The position numbers were made by a program, and so were the translations under genes. This document shows positions 1 to 11,325 of a stretch of DNA of 64,000 nt, in pieces. This DNA comes from Trichuris trichiura (taxonomy: Eukaryota; Nematoda; Enoplea; Trichinellida; Trichuridae): positions 186,001 through 250,000 of the forward strand of contig JBAJFE010000047.1 of NCBI GenBank assembly GCA_037903355.1, given 5' to 3'. The notes below the pieces were generated by a model. The model saw only the letters and a program-made list of their open reading frames with translations, did not search any database and was not told the origin of the DNA. Within the stretch, counting starts at the first letter, position 1; every line of letters begins with the position of its first letter.

Positions 1-268
1 ATTGAATCATGACCAGTGTACTTTACAAAATACCGACGCCTCCATTAGCAACCTTTGTTTCCGGAAAAAGTGTATCCGAGCAAAAGTCGTGGAAAACTCT
101 TATTGTAGAACAAATGCTCAGTGTCGACGAAAATATACACCAAATGGACATTCACGACAGGCAGTTGGATGCCGAAAAAGTAGATGCTACAGTTTGGAAA
201 GTACTGTTTTCATTTTCTTGTTTCCATTTCGCAATGTAGTATCAGAAATGAGCTCCTTCATAGAATAG
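1..268 (+). CDS. Partial cysteine-rich secreted-type protein, copy 1 (truncated by window edge)
   Basis: The open frame from base 2 runs to a TAG at 266-268. It has the spacing C-x12-C-x4-C-x10-C-x5-C-x15-C-x4-C, almost identical to the exon at 1466-1776 (C-x12-C-x4-C-x9-C-x5-C-x5-C-x4-C), and the flanking residues also match (DQCT versus DDCT; CFRKKC versus CVRKTC; CRKSRCY versus CMNGICY). The two are therefore paralogues about 1.3 kb apart. The cysteine pattern resembles small EB-type modules of nematode secreted proteins, but I do not recognise a named family. The 5' part, including any signal peptide, lies outside the window. After the last cysteine the frame turns hydrophobic and may already be intron (a GT occurs at about 199), so the true 3' end is unsure. 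It may be a decayed copy. Confidence 0.4.
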   Translation, partial: LNHDQCTLQNTDASISNLCFRKKCIRAKVVENSYCRTNAQCRRKYTPNGHSRQAVGCRKSRCYSLESTVFIFLFPFRNVVSEMSSFIE

Positions 269-1465
269 TAACGACTTAGATCATGTAGATGTTTTTAAAA
301 AATAAGAAATTTTATCTCTTTAAATCGATACGATTGAGCACTTTAGTTTTCAAAAAGTCGCTTTGTGTTTTCTTCACTGTGAAAAGTACATTCAGCAAAA
401 GGGCTCTTAATGTGACTTCATCATCATTTTGCATTATCTATAAAGCATGTAAAACAAGCGAACTGCTGGGAGGATTCCCTTTCATCGGCAGTTAACGACT
501 GCGCAAGAAATTTTTCCGTATGGGTAATGTACACTCTTGGTCAGAAGCGAGGCAAGAATTGGAAATAACATTGTTTGTATGCCCTGCGAAACCCCTGCGA
601 AACTGATATTTTTTTCTGTTATCGTTAAGTGTTTGCAAGCACGTTTCCTACGGTCAGATTGGACAGGAGTCAAAGCAACAAGCAGCTACCGATCATCTCT
701 ATTTTCTATTCAGTTTGAATTTTGCTTTTCATAGATGACCAAAAAGCATTGTGGCTCTTGCAAACTATTCGTGGCGCCGTCAAAAAGGGGTGAACTTTAG
801 CCTCAAATACACCAAAAATTCTGGGGCGATAAAAATTGGTGAAATGATAGCTGGATTCGGATAAAATTCAGACACAGTCGAAACATTCACAGATTGGCAT
901 TGATCACATAGAATTTGAGCAGACTGCGTTTATGTAAGTTGACTGGCGGTGAGATGCGTACAAAAGCTGTAAGACACCAATAAGTTGGGTTGGATTTCTG
1001 GCCTCCTGTTGCTTTGAAGGAGAGTAGGTCACCAGCTAAAGCAGGGCACTTAGTCTGTACTGGCCCCCATCGCCTGCTTGCCCGTGCTACCCAGTTGCTA
1101 AACAACTTTAGCAACATAGGAACTTTCTGTTTCACTGCACGCAACAACGGAAATGGTTGAAAGGTCCCTGCTGCGTGTCAGTACTTTCATAGGAACCACT
1201 GAACATACGCGCAATCAACTCGACATCGCCGCTACGGGAATGAAATCAGAAAACACGAATGTCTTCAGTCAGAGTTCACTGTCAGACATGAGTAACTCAG
1301 TGATCTCATCACGGGAAATGGCGTTAAACCAACGAAATTAAATGCGGGCATAGGTATTGAAGCGAATTAAAAATTTTCAACAAGTGTTGATAAGTGAAGG
1401 ATTTTAAACGGATTCTCTAATGAAGTAAGCCGTTCTTATGAATCTAAATCTAAACATTTCTTTAG
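269..1465. other. Spacer between the two cysteine-rich copies
   Basis: I see no convincing exon here. Short frames are present on both strands, but none has recognisable motifs or paired splice signals. The 5' exon of the downstream cysteine-rich gene, which should encode a signal peptide, is expected in this interval but I could not place it. Confidence 0.4.
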
Positions 1466-1776
1466 CCTTCGGTGAAAATACTCCAATCCGATGTCGTCGC
1501 CGTGATGATTGCACTCCTGCAGGTCCTAATGACGTCTTCGGCTATATGTGCGTTAGAAAAACATGCGTAGCTGTAGTGAGATCGAACTACAGCTGCAGGA
1601 AAAGGGGTCGCTGCGGCATTGGCGGACGATGTATGAATGGCATTTGCTACGAACTGTGGCATGGCTTTACAAACCCAACTACTTATCTTTCGGACACTGA
1701 CGAATTGCCAGAATACGATGGCCCTGATGCCTTTTATACATCGGCTGAAGAAGATCAAGACGACCTGAAAAATTAA
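1466..1776 (+). CDS. Cysteine-rich secreted-type protein, copy 2, terminal exon
   Basis: A pyrimidine-rich acceptor (tttctttag, ending at 1465) precedes an open frame that ends with TAA at 1774-1776. The exon starts in phase 2 (two bases complete a codon). The peptide has eight cysteines, one before a seven-cysteine module with spacing C-x12-C-x4-C-x9-C-x5-C-x5-C-x4-C, followed by an acidic tail rich in D and E (residues such as DTDELPEYD and EEDQDD). An acidic tail after a compact disulfide module suggests a secreted protein; the function is unknown. Upstream exon(s) were not found, so this entry is the 3' part only. It is the better preserved of two neighbouring paralogues (see 1-268). Confidence 0.5.
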
Positions 1777-3730
1777 GAAATACAAATAACACTGCGCATT
1801 GCAGAAGCCAAGATCTGGCTAACTTAATTATACTGAAGCTCAACAGAACTGAAACCACGGTGTTCACTGTCGCTATAATATGGAATATTCCGAAAGTAAA
1901 CTTCTATTTGCGTCAATGAGAGCGTGTTACCACTTTGGAAAAGTTCAGCGCGTGAAGGCTTTTTCTATCTGATTACATGATTTCCTGTGGAGCTGGAAAC
2001 AATGTACTGAAAGCAAAATTTTAATCTACAGCAGCTTTGTGCATTAGGACGCAGTATACTTTGAAAGATCTGTGGAAGTTTTGCATTGCGCGTTGCTGTT
2101 GCAGAATAAAACGGATTTTCAAATCTGCACCTGTGAAATTCGATTACTCCAAAAGCATTGCAGTCAAATATTGTTCAGTATGTAATAATTCTGAAGGTGT
2201 TAACGATATGTACCGTAATTTCTTGGTACGGGACTGTAGATTTTCATGTTAAACCGTTTCTTTCACGGAAAGTACGTCCCACTGAAAAACGTTTAATTCT
2301 CTTGAGCTTTCGGATCAGGGATGTTTGGTTTAGTGTCAACAGAAGAAGCAGATGAGTTTTATAACGGCGTTGTATTTTCTAGCTACGGATAATGTGTCCG
2401 TTTAGGAGCGGCATACCCTCATAAGTTAGTGGGATGTGTTTACGTGTTTTCCCAACTTAGGAAGCATAGCAATCACAGTTTTTCTCATAGATCAGTGATT
2501 CCCAACTGAGGTCCCGAAAGAGTAAAACAGGCTGCGGAAGGTAAAGGCCTTTGACAGACGGGAGCTCCAAGATGGAAAGCGTTCTACTGTTTCAGCGTTT
2601 CCGGCAGAACAGGGACGACAGGAGAAGGTGCAGGGAGACCTGAAAGATGCGAATTGCGAGATGAAATTAGCCGCAGGCCTAACAAAGGAAACGTTTTATG
2701 ATAGGCCTAATGCAGCATGCAATGACGACAATGGCGTATTGGCAATATTCGGGCTGATCTCAACCGGAAAACAAAATCCTGGAACATGTGACACTCATAA
2801 CTGCCAGACACACAGCTGAGTGTTTTATGTCGCTTGCTCTGGTTAATGAACTATCTATTGCGCTTTATTCTTTGAGGAAATAAGGCAAAACCCGTGGAAG
2901 GCGGAAACCTAATCCTAACACGGACGAAGTCACAAATTTCGCAACTCACTCGCTTCTTCCTCAGCGCCAAGCTTGGATCTTGTTCACTTTGCTGATTAAA
3001 GCTCTACACTTAATCAATTTTACCGTACCTTCACGCAACATAAAATTTTACCCACCGTAGAAACCAAATGTTCAATTACATCATTCTTTATTCTTGCAAT
3101 TTTTGTGTGCCTCAGTCAGGTACAATCTTTTGCCTAAAGCTTACCTATTACTCTTTTCATAACGATTTTAATTATTTTATTTTATTTCTCACTTTGTTTC
3201 AATATCACCCATTTCATTCCGTTTTAATTTTACTTTGTTTCATACGGTACTCCTCAACTGCGGAGGAACCTGGCAATCATATCCTTTATCGAAGATTTAT
3301 TGTTTAATGTCAATTTTTTCAAACCGATTTCCCATTTCGCAACGCAGCGTTATACCGCGCGGGTATATTTCGTGGGCATTCATTTCTCACGCTCATTTCA
3401 CTAGTTTCAAGCTGTCTGGAACTACATCGAAGCTTTGCAGAACAATTTTTAAATGATAAAAGACTTTTCTGCTTATCAGAACGAGTACCACTGTCAATCC
3501 CGACTTAGCTTATTGCAGCTGAATCGATAATGATAAATGTCGACTTAACGATGACTTCAGCTTTGCCACTACGAGGCAGGCAGAAGCTTATCAGATGGAT
3601 GCCGTTTTATTAATATTGTAAGCGTGAGGCACCTAATTGGCGCAGCCAACTAAAATATTGTCTCACCTTGGAACAAAAAGACGTTGGAGGACGTATGCCA
3701 CGTACATGCACTTATAGGAACTACTACGCA
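1777..3730. other. Intergenic, no gene seen
   Basis: Only short random-looking frames occur on both strands. The part around 3050-3250 is T-rich. No RNA gene or clear repeat was seen. An AAG/GTGAGA donor-like site lies on the minus strand near 3667, downstream of the two-domain Kunitz gene, and could belong to a missed 3' exon of that gene. Confidence 0.4.
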
Positions 3731-4370
3731 CTACCTGCACGATGAACCGCCCAAACGCGGTTTGCATTTGAGATAAGTTTGCACAACTGGACCGCAAGTT
3801 TGGTCACACTTTTTTTCGGTTTCGAAGTTGTTAGAGTTTCCTCCACAACCTCCATAAAGAAAAACCCTGCATATGTTAATTATGGGATCATAAAACCATC
3901 TTAACATCGCTCTGTGGCAGGGTCCTCGATCCTTTGGCTGTTGGCAAACGCTTTGCGGTTCTATTGGGGCTTTGCAGCGGGATTCGCAAGCTTCTTTGCT
4001 TCTAAACCTATTGTCATTTCCTCCACATCCACCGAACGTGAATTCGAGACATTCTTTCTTCTCTTCATCATAGTACCAACGCTTTATGGCAGCTTTACAT
4101 TTTCCCGGATCTTTGTTTTCGTGGCAGACTGTATTCTCGAATGATTCGCTTTGCTCGCTACCTGAAACGATGGATATTAGCAATGCATTTAATCTTTTTA
4201 CCGTGAGGGCATACTATCCTCGCTGCTGCTTTCAGTTTTAACACTACCTGAAAAAAATATTGAAGATTTACATCCATTTTATGATAGCTCAAACGCTTAC
4301 TGGAGAAGAAGCTATCTGTTGGAGTGGATCTCACCAACGACAAGCAAAGGAGAAGTAAAATTTTGAGCAT
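3731..4370 (-). CDS. Secreted two-domain Kunitz-type serine protease inhibitor
   Basis: Two exons on the minus strand. Exon 1 (4370-4301) encodes a signal peptide that starts MLKILLLLCLSLVRS; its donor is A|GTAAGCG at 4300. Exon 2 (4161-3731) follows a tttcag acceptor; the phases join cleanly as A|GT. The mature protein carries two full Kunitz/BPTI domains with all six cysteines: the first runs from CHENKDPGKC to CESRC (P1 residue, the one after the second cysteine, is Lys, as in trypsin inhibitors), the second from CQQPKDRGPC to CDQTC (P1 is His). Both keep the YGGCGGN/FGGCGGN core. After domain 2 the frame gives CKPRLGGSSCR and stops at 3733-3731, which looks like the opening of a third Kunitz domain cut short; the stop overlaps a possible donor (CAG|GTAGTG), so one more exon is possible. 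Kunitz proteins act outside the cell by plugging serine protease active sites. Confidence 0.85.
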
Positions 4371-6957
4371 TTGCTGCTTTTGCAACTAGTCTGTCAGCAA
4401 TCATGCTTTTATGCGCTTTTCCATCATCCTTTATTTGCATAGTTTGTTAATTTATTTCATCGACTGCATTTCATAAAACTGTTCACTCTGTTTAAAGAGG
4501 GCTCTTGTTTGCTTTACTTCATTTTCCGTTTGCATTACGTTGCGGTTTTGTTTCGCAACTGTGTAAGTTGTTTAAAAGAAGAATAGCCGCACGTATAGTT
4601 CTATTTTCGTAAGAAAATTTATTACGCCAGATGCCGATTACTCCGCCATTAAAATTTTGTAATACATTCTGCTTGTATTCAAACAAAATATTCTCCACTA
4701 TTAGCGATTTAACATTATTGCCTGATTCATTGATGAATTTTCGCTCTTTGACATAAACGAAAATGCAACCGCCATGCTGCCTTTCAAAGTGTAAAGCGTG
4801 GGACAATTTGGTTTGTTACACCTTGTAAAAACGACGTACTTTAAATGAATTACGGATATACCGCTGAAAACGAGACAAACGTTGCTCCGGAGACCCGAAA
4901 TATTCTCTCATAAAAACGCTTACGAAGGGGATATCAGTAGCAATTTGTCTAAATGAAAGCATAGGGATCCGCCACCGAAGGCTACAAAACACGTAAATGA
5001 TGCATTTTTCCTATTATTGGCAAAACTGAAATGTTGGATTGATCTGCACTTACGTTTTGTTTTCGAAGCAGAAAATAGGCAAGTGACACAACGATTGTGC
5101 TTTCCTGCACTGAACTGCAGCAGCAGAAATGCTTCACCATTACGACCAACATTTCATCTTTTCTGTATACTACGAGCTTAGCTTTAGCGCTGTTATCCAC
5201 TGGCTTCCCCCTGATCAAATTTTTATTATCGCAGTAGCTGTAATAATACAGACTTGACCAAAAGAAAAGCATCAAGTTTTTTCTGGAATGACGACTTGTG
5301 CAATTTATTCTATGTATAGATTCAGCAGCGCAATGCTTTCCATTGCTTCTGTACTGGCAGCACTTCCAACGCAACAACTGTGGCTATAACTCTTTTCATG
5401 TTTGTCATGTCGACTGAAAAATCGCTTTGTTTGCAGACGTCGCAAAGTACCTGCTTTTCTTCGTTCACTTCACTGGACTACTGTATGTTTGCGGGGCTAG
5501 AGGAAAAAAGACCCTTTAATTTTTTCTCGCTATGAAGAATATTATTAATAATACTGTAGGTAAAGGACAAAAGACCTCTGTTTAAGTGTAACTGATTTAA
5601 ATAAATTTTTTCACCCTTTTCGGCAACGCTTGACTTACTGACTTGCACACGTCCGCTTCACCTTTGGCAAACTTGTATTGTTGCCGACTGGATTTCTCAA
5701 ATGAAATAAGTTACAATGAAACCTTTACCGTGCGCTGTACTTGAATGTTATTAGCATAGGCGCGTCCCCTTTTCATGGAAAAGCGGTAAACAATTTGCTA
5801 TCAAGTTTCCAAACCAGCGATTCTTGGTCGGCAGTACTTGTGAAATTATACTTTTAAAAGTATCCTCTCCATCTTTTAACTAATGGTTGGTGACCGACAA
5901 AATTTTACCAGAAAGAGCTAAACGGCAAGAATTAAAGCTAGTCAATGGCCATTCAATTGCTCTTCTCCTTCTAGTCCGGAATGGGAAAGTGTTGCAATTT
6001 AAACTTGGGATTGTATGCACCTTTTCAATTAAATGCCTAGTGAATACTGTAGATGGAACTAAAATCAAGTTTTGTTTCACCAGGTAACCGCACGCGGCCT
6101 AAGTTGAAGCCTCAAATGGACTTTTACTGTTCGAAGTAACCGTGCGTGGCCTATGTTGTTTAACACTAAAACGAACAGTTAACTTATTCTAGCCTGCTTG
6201 TAGTTACAACGGGGTCTGATTTTAGTTTTATATAGAGTTCCCATTGGAGATCTAATGAAAAAGAGCCCAAAATATTTGCTAACTTGCATTTTCGCTTTGC
6301 TTTAGCTTCTTCGGTGATTGGCATTATTTCCATCTTAGAATGGGCAAAATTTGCCTTCTCAAAACCATCTGTTTTTTGCTCATTCTTAATTAGCGCTGTA
6401 GGTGTTTTTTCATGATTGCAGTCACGACTGGTAGCTTAACAATAGTTTAACTACTGGTGTGGAATGGATCGGTCGTCACCGCATTAGTTTAAAGACGTAT
6501 TCAATGTTACATAGTTACTTTAGTAAAGGTTTTGTTCAGCTTTTTCTCGTTTTTGTACTGGTATCTAATTAAACTAAATAACTGCTCTACCAACGGATCG
6601 ATGAGCGATTATTAGGAAAATACAAAACGGAATGCACTTAGTAAGTTCAGAGCTTTCGGAACGGTCTGGTTCGGTCGTTAGTGAGACGGTGTTTACTCCG
6701 AATGGGTATTAAATAGGCATGCGTAACAAAGGGAGGGAGGTCAGCGTGGCAGGGAGCAGCACTTGGTTTCACTGATGAGTGCATCCCATGCGGTGCTAAG
6801 CCCTACGCCTTTGTCACGGTTGACTGTACGATTATGGCGGATTTAAAGGGCCTTCTTAAGTTGCTGCAGGTGTAAACGGCACTCGTGGCAGATAACTTGC
6901 AACCCTGTGTTGGTTCTTTTACTTTCGTATTATAAAATAATGAGAGACTGCAGTGGC
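4371..6957. other. Intergenic, no gene seen
   Basis: A 131-codon minus-strand frame (5377-4982) and several shorter ones lack motifs, start context and splice signals, so I do not call genes. The right part (6561-6693) holds a copy of the hairpin repeat family described separately. The base after the repeat leads directly to the tRNA gene. Confidence 0.4.
6561..6693 (-). repeat. Hairpin repeat family, copy A
   Basis: This stretch aligns along its length with 8800-8925: both contain CCAACGGAT, then gATTATTAGGAAAAT or gTTATTAGGAAAAT, then GTTCAGAGCTTTC-GAACG, a short loop, GTTC and a GTCGTTAG/GGTCAGCG tail. Read on the minus strand the end is CTAACGA, a small stem-loop, then GAAAGC, close to the hammerhead ribozyme core CUGANGA-stem II-GAAA but with G5 changed to A. 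Probably a fragment of a dispersed mobile element. Confidence 0.6.
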
Positions 6958-7030
6958 GGCCGCGTGGCGCAACGGATAACGCGTCGGTCTACGGAACCGA
7001 AGATTGCAGGTTCGAATCCTGCCGCGGTCG
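6958..7030 (+). tRNA. trnR-ACG: tRNA-Arg (anticodon ACG)
   Basis: The 73-base sequence folds as a complete cloverleaf. The acceptor stem pairs GGCCGCG with CGCGGTC (one G-U), with discriminator G at 7030. The anticodon stem pairs TCGGT with ACCGA around loop CTACGGA, giving anticodon ACG, which is read as inosine-CG and decodes CGU, CGC and CGA. The T arm has the standard GGTTCGAATCC. Internal A and B box promoters are intact (TGGCGCAACGG and GGTTCGAATCC). No intron is present. CCA is not encoded, as expected for a eukaryotic nuclear gene. It closely resembles known animal tRNA-Arg(ACG). Confidence 0.97.
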
Positions 7031-8799
7031 ACTATCCCAATTTGATTAAATGGGAAAGCTTTTGCAATGAGTCTGACAAGACGAATGGCTTTGTCGAACA
7101 AGTTTGTGTTCATTTCTTCGAAATGCAAGAATGGCAGGACCTTGGATAGCTTATTAGGTGTAAAATCAAAATTGTATGTCCACTTCGAGAATTAATAAAG
7201 ATGAACAACTGAAGCCAGTTTTTAAATCAAAAACAAGTTCATTCTTTTTCTATCTGAAAGCACTGACAGTCGTTCATTTCATTCTTTACGAGAATTAAAA
7301 AAGAACATTTAGGTTAATAGTGTACCATATCGCATTTTTGATAACCTAAATCATTATAGAACAATTTCATCGCTTGTAGTTTCGACGTCTTGAGCGGAAA
7401 GCAACCTGTTAGTGATTTCATTTATACATGTTAGGTGAGATCTGTTCCGCTGGCCAAACTTGGCTTGATATGTCTTTTAACTGAAAGCATATCCCTTCAA
7501 AAGTCTAAACGGGACAAGAAAAACAAAAGCCTATTGAAATATGGCCTCCTTACAAAAAGCATTGTGTCATAATAATGGGGTTACAATTCGTTCCAAGTTG
7601 GCTGTTCATTTATTATCCTACAACAGTTGACTCGCCCAGACTTCAGATACGAGAATAACGTTGAGAAGGCCAAAGAAGTAAGCCTAAATCCAATGTTTGT
7701 GCGTCTATTAAGTAATATTCTTTCATAAATTTCCATTAATAATTTAAGCCGTATTATTTGCATATTTTATATTAGCTTAATGATTGAAAGTTACATTTCT
7801 TTCTTCTAAAGAAAAATTTAACTTTTTAAACAGGCATGTGATAGTAACTTATCCTACCCCGAGGCAACTACACAAAGCATTATTGTTTTTACGGAAGATT
7901 TTTTTTCTTCACGATGGTTCAAAATTACGTCAGCTGCAGGTAACTGATAATCAAAGTTGATTGTGAAAAAGCTCCAACCAGTTGTCAATGCCTTTTTTAG
8001 CGTAAACAGCTATTAGCAAAGCTTATAAAAAGAATGCTACTTTTTCATACGACTTAGCACGCTAAAGTACAGAGTATCAACAGTCTAAACTTGAGTGAAC
8101 TACACTATGCATTTGGCGCTATTTACACTCTGACAACTGCGCAATGTGTTGTAAGACTTTGTGAAATGGCAGAAAGTGTCGGTTAGAACACTTTTACATT
8201 TTTTGTGCCTGGCTGCGTGGTCAGCGGCAGCTATTACGTTCACTCTCAGAGATTTCCGTGCAAAGGATGAATGTGACAGATACAGTCTTTTGGTAGCGGG
8301 ATAAAAGCGCTACGCTCAGTCAAACTGAATATTCGAGTCACTGCTAAGTTAACGCACGAACTTCACCATCAAACCTGTTGAAACATTTCGGTCCCAAAAG
8401 AAGCGAATTAAAATGCAGCTTTCAGTGCGTTTATTTGAACAACCTTTATACAGTTTTTTTTATCGTGTCTATTGATTTGAAATGATTGTTCACTCAATTA
8501 CTAAGGCATTGAAGCAAAATTCTAAAAGCTAAATAAAAGACGGTTTTTTCAGTAGTGAACATTTATCTATTTATGCTGGGTACGTATATGCATATAAATA
8601 TGCGTGAGCTCTCTTTAGCCCAGAATGCAAACGTGGTTAGGTTAACAGGAGCCAAAATGCTTTTTAATGTGAGTTTAACTTGCCTGAATTTGCATAATTA
8701 TTAAGAATGATATATGGTGATATTATATGTATATTTATTTTCATTTTTTCCATTCTTGTTTCTGAAAATCTTCCACGGTTTTTCCTGTCTTTTGTGTTG

Positions 8800-8925
8800 T
8801 TATCTGTAATTAAACGCAGCAATTGCTCTGCCAACGGATGGATAAGCGGTTATTAGGAAAATTCAAAACCAGTGCACTCAGCTTATTCAGAGCTTTCAGA
8901 ACGCTCTAGTTCTGTGGTCAGCGAC
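8800..8925 (-). repeat. Hairpin repeat family, copy B
   Basis: Homologous to 6561-6693 over about 125 bases, with shared blocks ATCTGTAATTAAAC, CTCTGCCAACGGATGGAT, TTATTAGGAAAATTCAAAAC and TTCAGAGCTTTCAGAACG. On the minus strand the end reads CTGACCA, C, AGAAC, a six-base loop, GTTCT, GAAAGC: a 5-bp stem between hammerhead-like core boxes, with G8 changed to C. Confidence 0.6.
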
Positions 8926-11290
8926 GTGGAAGATCTTTTTTTCCATTCCTTGTAAGTATATGTATAAACAAGTAAAATACTTTTTCCTTAACAGTGAATG
9001 AGTCAGCAGACTGTTAAGGAAATCACGCAAAACAGCGTAAAGAATTGTTATCGACTTGATTTATTCTTTATACGCACTGTCGCTTTGTGAACAAGATTTC
9101 CTTAAAAAAATAGTTTTTCAATCATCGACATCCTTTGTTAAAAGGTTAAGTCAAAATCGCTGATGGATCGATAGAAAGTAATTGAAAGAAGCAGTCGATT
9201 ACATTAAAAGCATGGAGTAATGCACGGAACGCGCCGTTTACGTCAGCTATGGATGAAAAATCTTTGGGATCGCCTTGTGTGAATAAGAAGCAATTACTCA
9301 GCATTCATTTAATCGTGTCGCACTAATACTACTGGCAAAATAATTATCATGATTCCCTTAAATTAAAAAAAGTTAGATGCAAATCGAAAGCTTTTACTGG
9401 TTGCCCACGGAAAAATATAGTACACTCTCTTTGTTATAAATTTCTTAGGCAACGCAAGCATAGTGATCCCATTAAAGAAAATTTCTAAAAAATCTAATTT
9501 ACACTGACTCGAAAACATTGTAGTTTCCTAATTAGTGCTATATTACATGACGTGTTTTAATTGTGCAGTAGAACCAAGTGACCGCAGGCAAAAGTAAATG
9601 AACATACACTTTTCTTCAACTTTAGCTTTGTGGGATTTTGACTGATCTATAATTTTATTGCAAATAAATGCAATTTTATTTCAACGCACTTATTATTCAT
9701 AATACTCGTATGCCGTAACAGCAACGTCTGCTACTGACATAAATGGCAATTAGAGAAGCGGTTGAGGACTTTCAAATTATCTGCTGCTATTTCTAGAATA
9801 AGCTCAAACGCTGAAGGCCTTTTTTGTTAAAATTGTGATTTTCCAGACTGATGTGCAGCAGCTTGCTGGTTTGGTGCAGACGAGTTCATGTGTGGCCTAA
9901 CGAAATGTTTCCACCCAACATTGCCATCTAATGACCACATAACGATACGTTTTAAGCGTTCTTGGTCAGCTGAGCAACTACATTTTGGAGATAGCCATTT
10001 ATTCGATACTGTAAAACAACATGTTGCGTAGAAACATGGTAATGACGGAAAACTAAATCTGTAAAAGCACACTGAGTACTGTTAACTAAAGAATTCTCAC
10101 GCGGACTTAGTCTTTTAATGGCGTAGAGCCAATAACGCTCTGCCATTGATATCTGCTTCTGTAAGCTCCGCTTTTTGCCACGAAAGAACTGACATTCATT
10201 TCGAAGAAAATAATCAGAACATTTTATGAGATGGTTTTTCAATTGAATCAGCACAAAGTAATGAACATTTGTAAACTCGCCGAAACGCTGTGATTAGAAT
10301 TGATTAAGCGTACGAGCGATAATGGCAGTACTGAGGATTTGCAGCAGTAAGATAGCGGCCTAATCACATTGTCAAACTTAGCTAGTTCTCTGCCTGTGTG
10401 AACACGGTTAAACATTTTTTTCATACTTGCTCTGTCGCTTGCTAATTTCCATCAAAGGTAATAAGCCAGCAGCAACTTGTTAGCAACAGCTGGCACGCGT
10501 TAGCAACAGTGCAACCCTGCAATCGTCTTAAAAGTAATGGACCTCTCTTGTTCCGCTGCGAATAATAGCGAGCCCCTTAGGAGCACCTACACAGTGTGGC
10601 TGCCATACGCATACGTATTGGGCTGGTGCCAAAATAATCGCTGTATTTGCCATAGTATACTCTGATGTCTATTTTCATTTGAACATTGATTTTATTAATA
10701 ATTCTTTGCGTAGCGTACTTTTTAAAATGAGACATTTGGGGCCAGCATGAGCCTATTACGTTTCAGTTTAGCAGATTTCTTTGGCGCTAATCTGTTACAC
10801 CGATAACCGGGTCCCGTTGTGCTGCTGATAACCTCTTACGACGCTGTAGAGCGGTAGATTACGCTATGAACTAGCCGCCTGACACTTCCGGCGTCGCCGT
10901 GGCATCATAGACCCGACATTTGTTCTCTGCTGGATTATGCTCTGTATGCATCCTGACGGATAGCACTCATGATATAGTTAGCAGTAGTTTTCAAGCAAGA
11001 TAAACGATATACGTTAGCAGTAGTTTTCAAGCCATGGTGTTAACTTATTTAACCCCAAACAAAGTTGTTTATGGTGCATAGTTTCTTCAGATTTAGTAAT
11101 TTTTATTATTAACTCAGATTGGGCCCTCCAGGAATGATGATGATGCGTGTTCTGCCCAGTGATTTTCAAAATATTCCGTTCACAGATCTTTGTTTCATTA
11201 ACAGCACTGCCCGTCATAAAAGGTTTTCTTTAACTTTACAAACTTCATAGCGAAACCACGTTAAATCTATAAAAGAGAAAAGCAGGCCGT

Positions 11291-11325
11291 AGCTTTCGGG
11301 ATTCATCAGATCCTGACATCAACGC
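11291..11325 (-). repeat. Hairpin motif, diverged copy F
   Basis: AGCTTTCGGGAT, a seven-base loop, ATCCTGACATCAACGC. Minus-strand reading: TTGATGTC, stem GGAT/ATCC, then CCGAAAGCT. It keeps the stem position and GAAAGC of the family but departs from the CTGANGA box at two sites. The flanks do not match the other copies, so it may be a distinct subfamily or a chance match. Confidence 0.4.

Noticed and set aside
4982..5377. A 131-codon minus-strand frame
   Set aside because: No ATG context, signal peptide, motif or splice support; composition looks random.
6907..7149. Open frames on both strands across the tRNA-Arg gene
   Set aside because: The peptides (for example VAQRITRRSTEPKIAGSNPA) are the familiar translation of a tRNA gene, not a protein.
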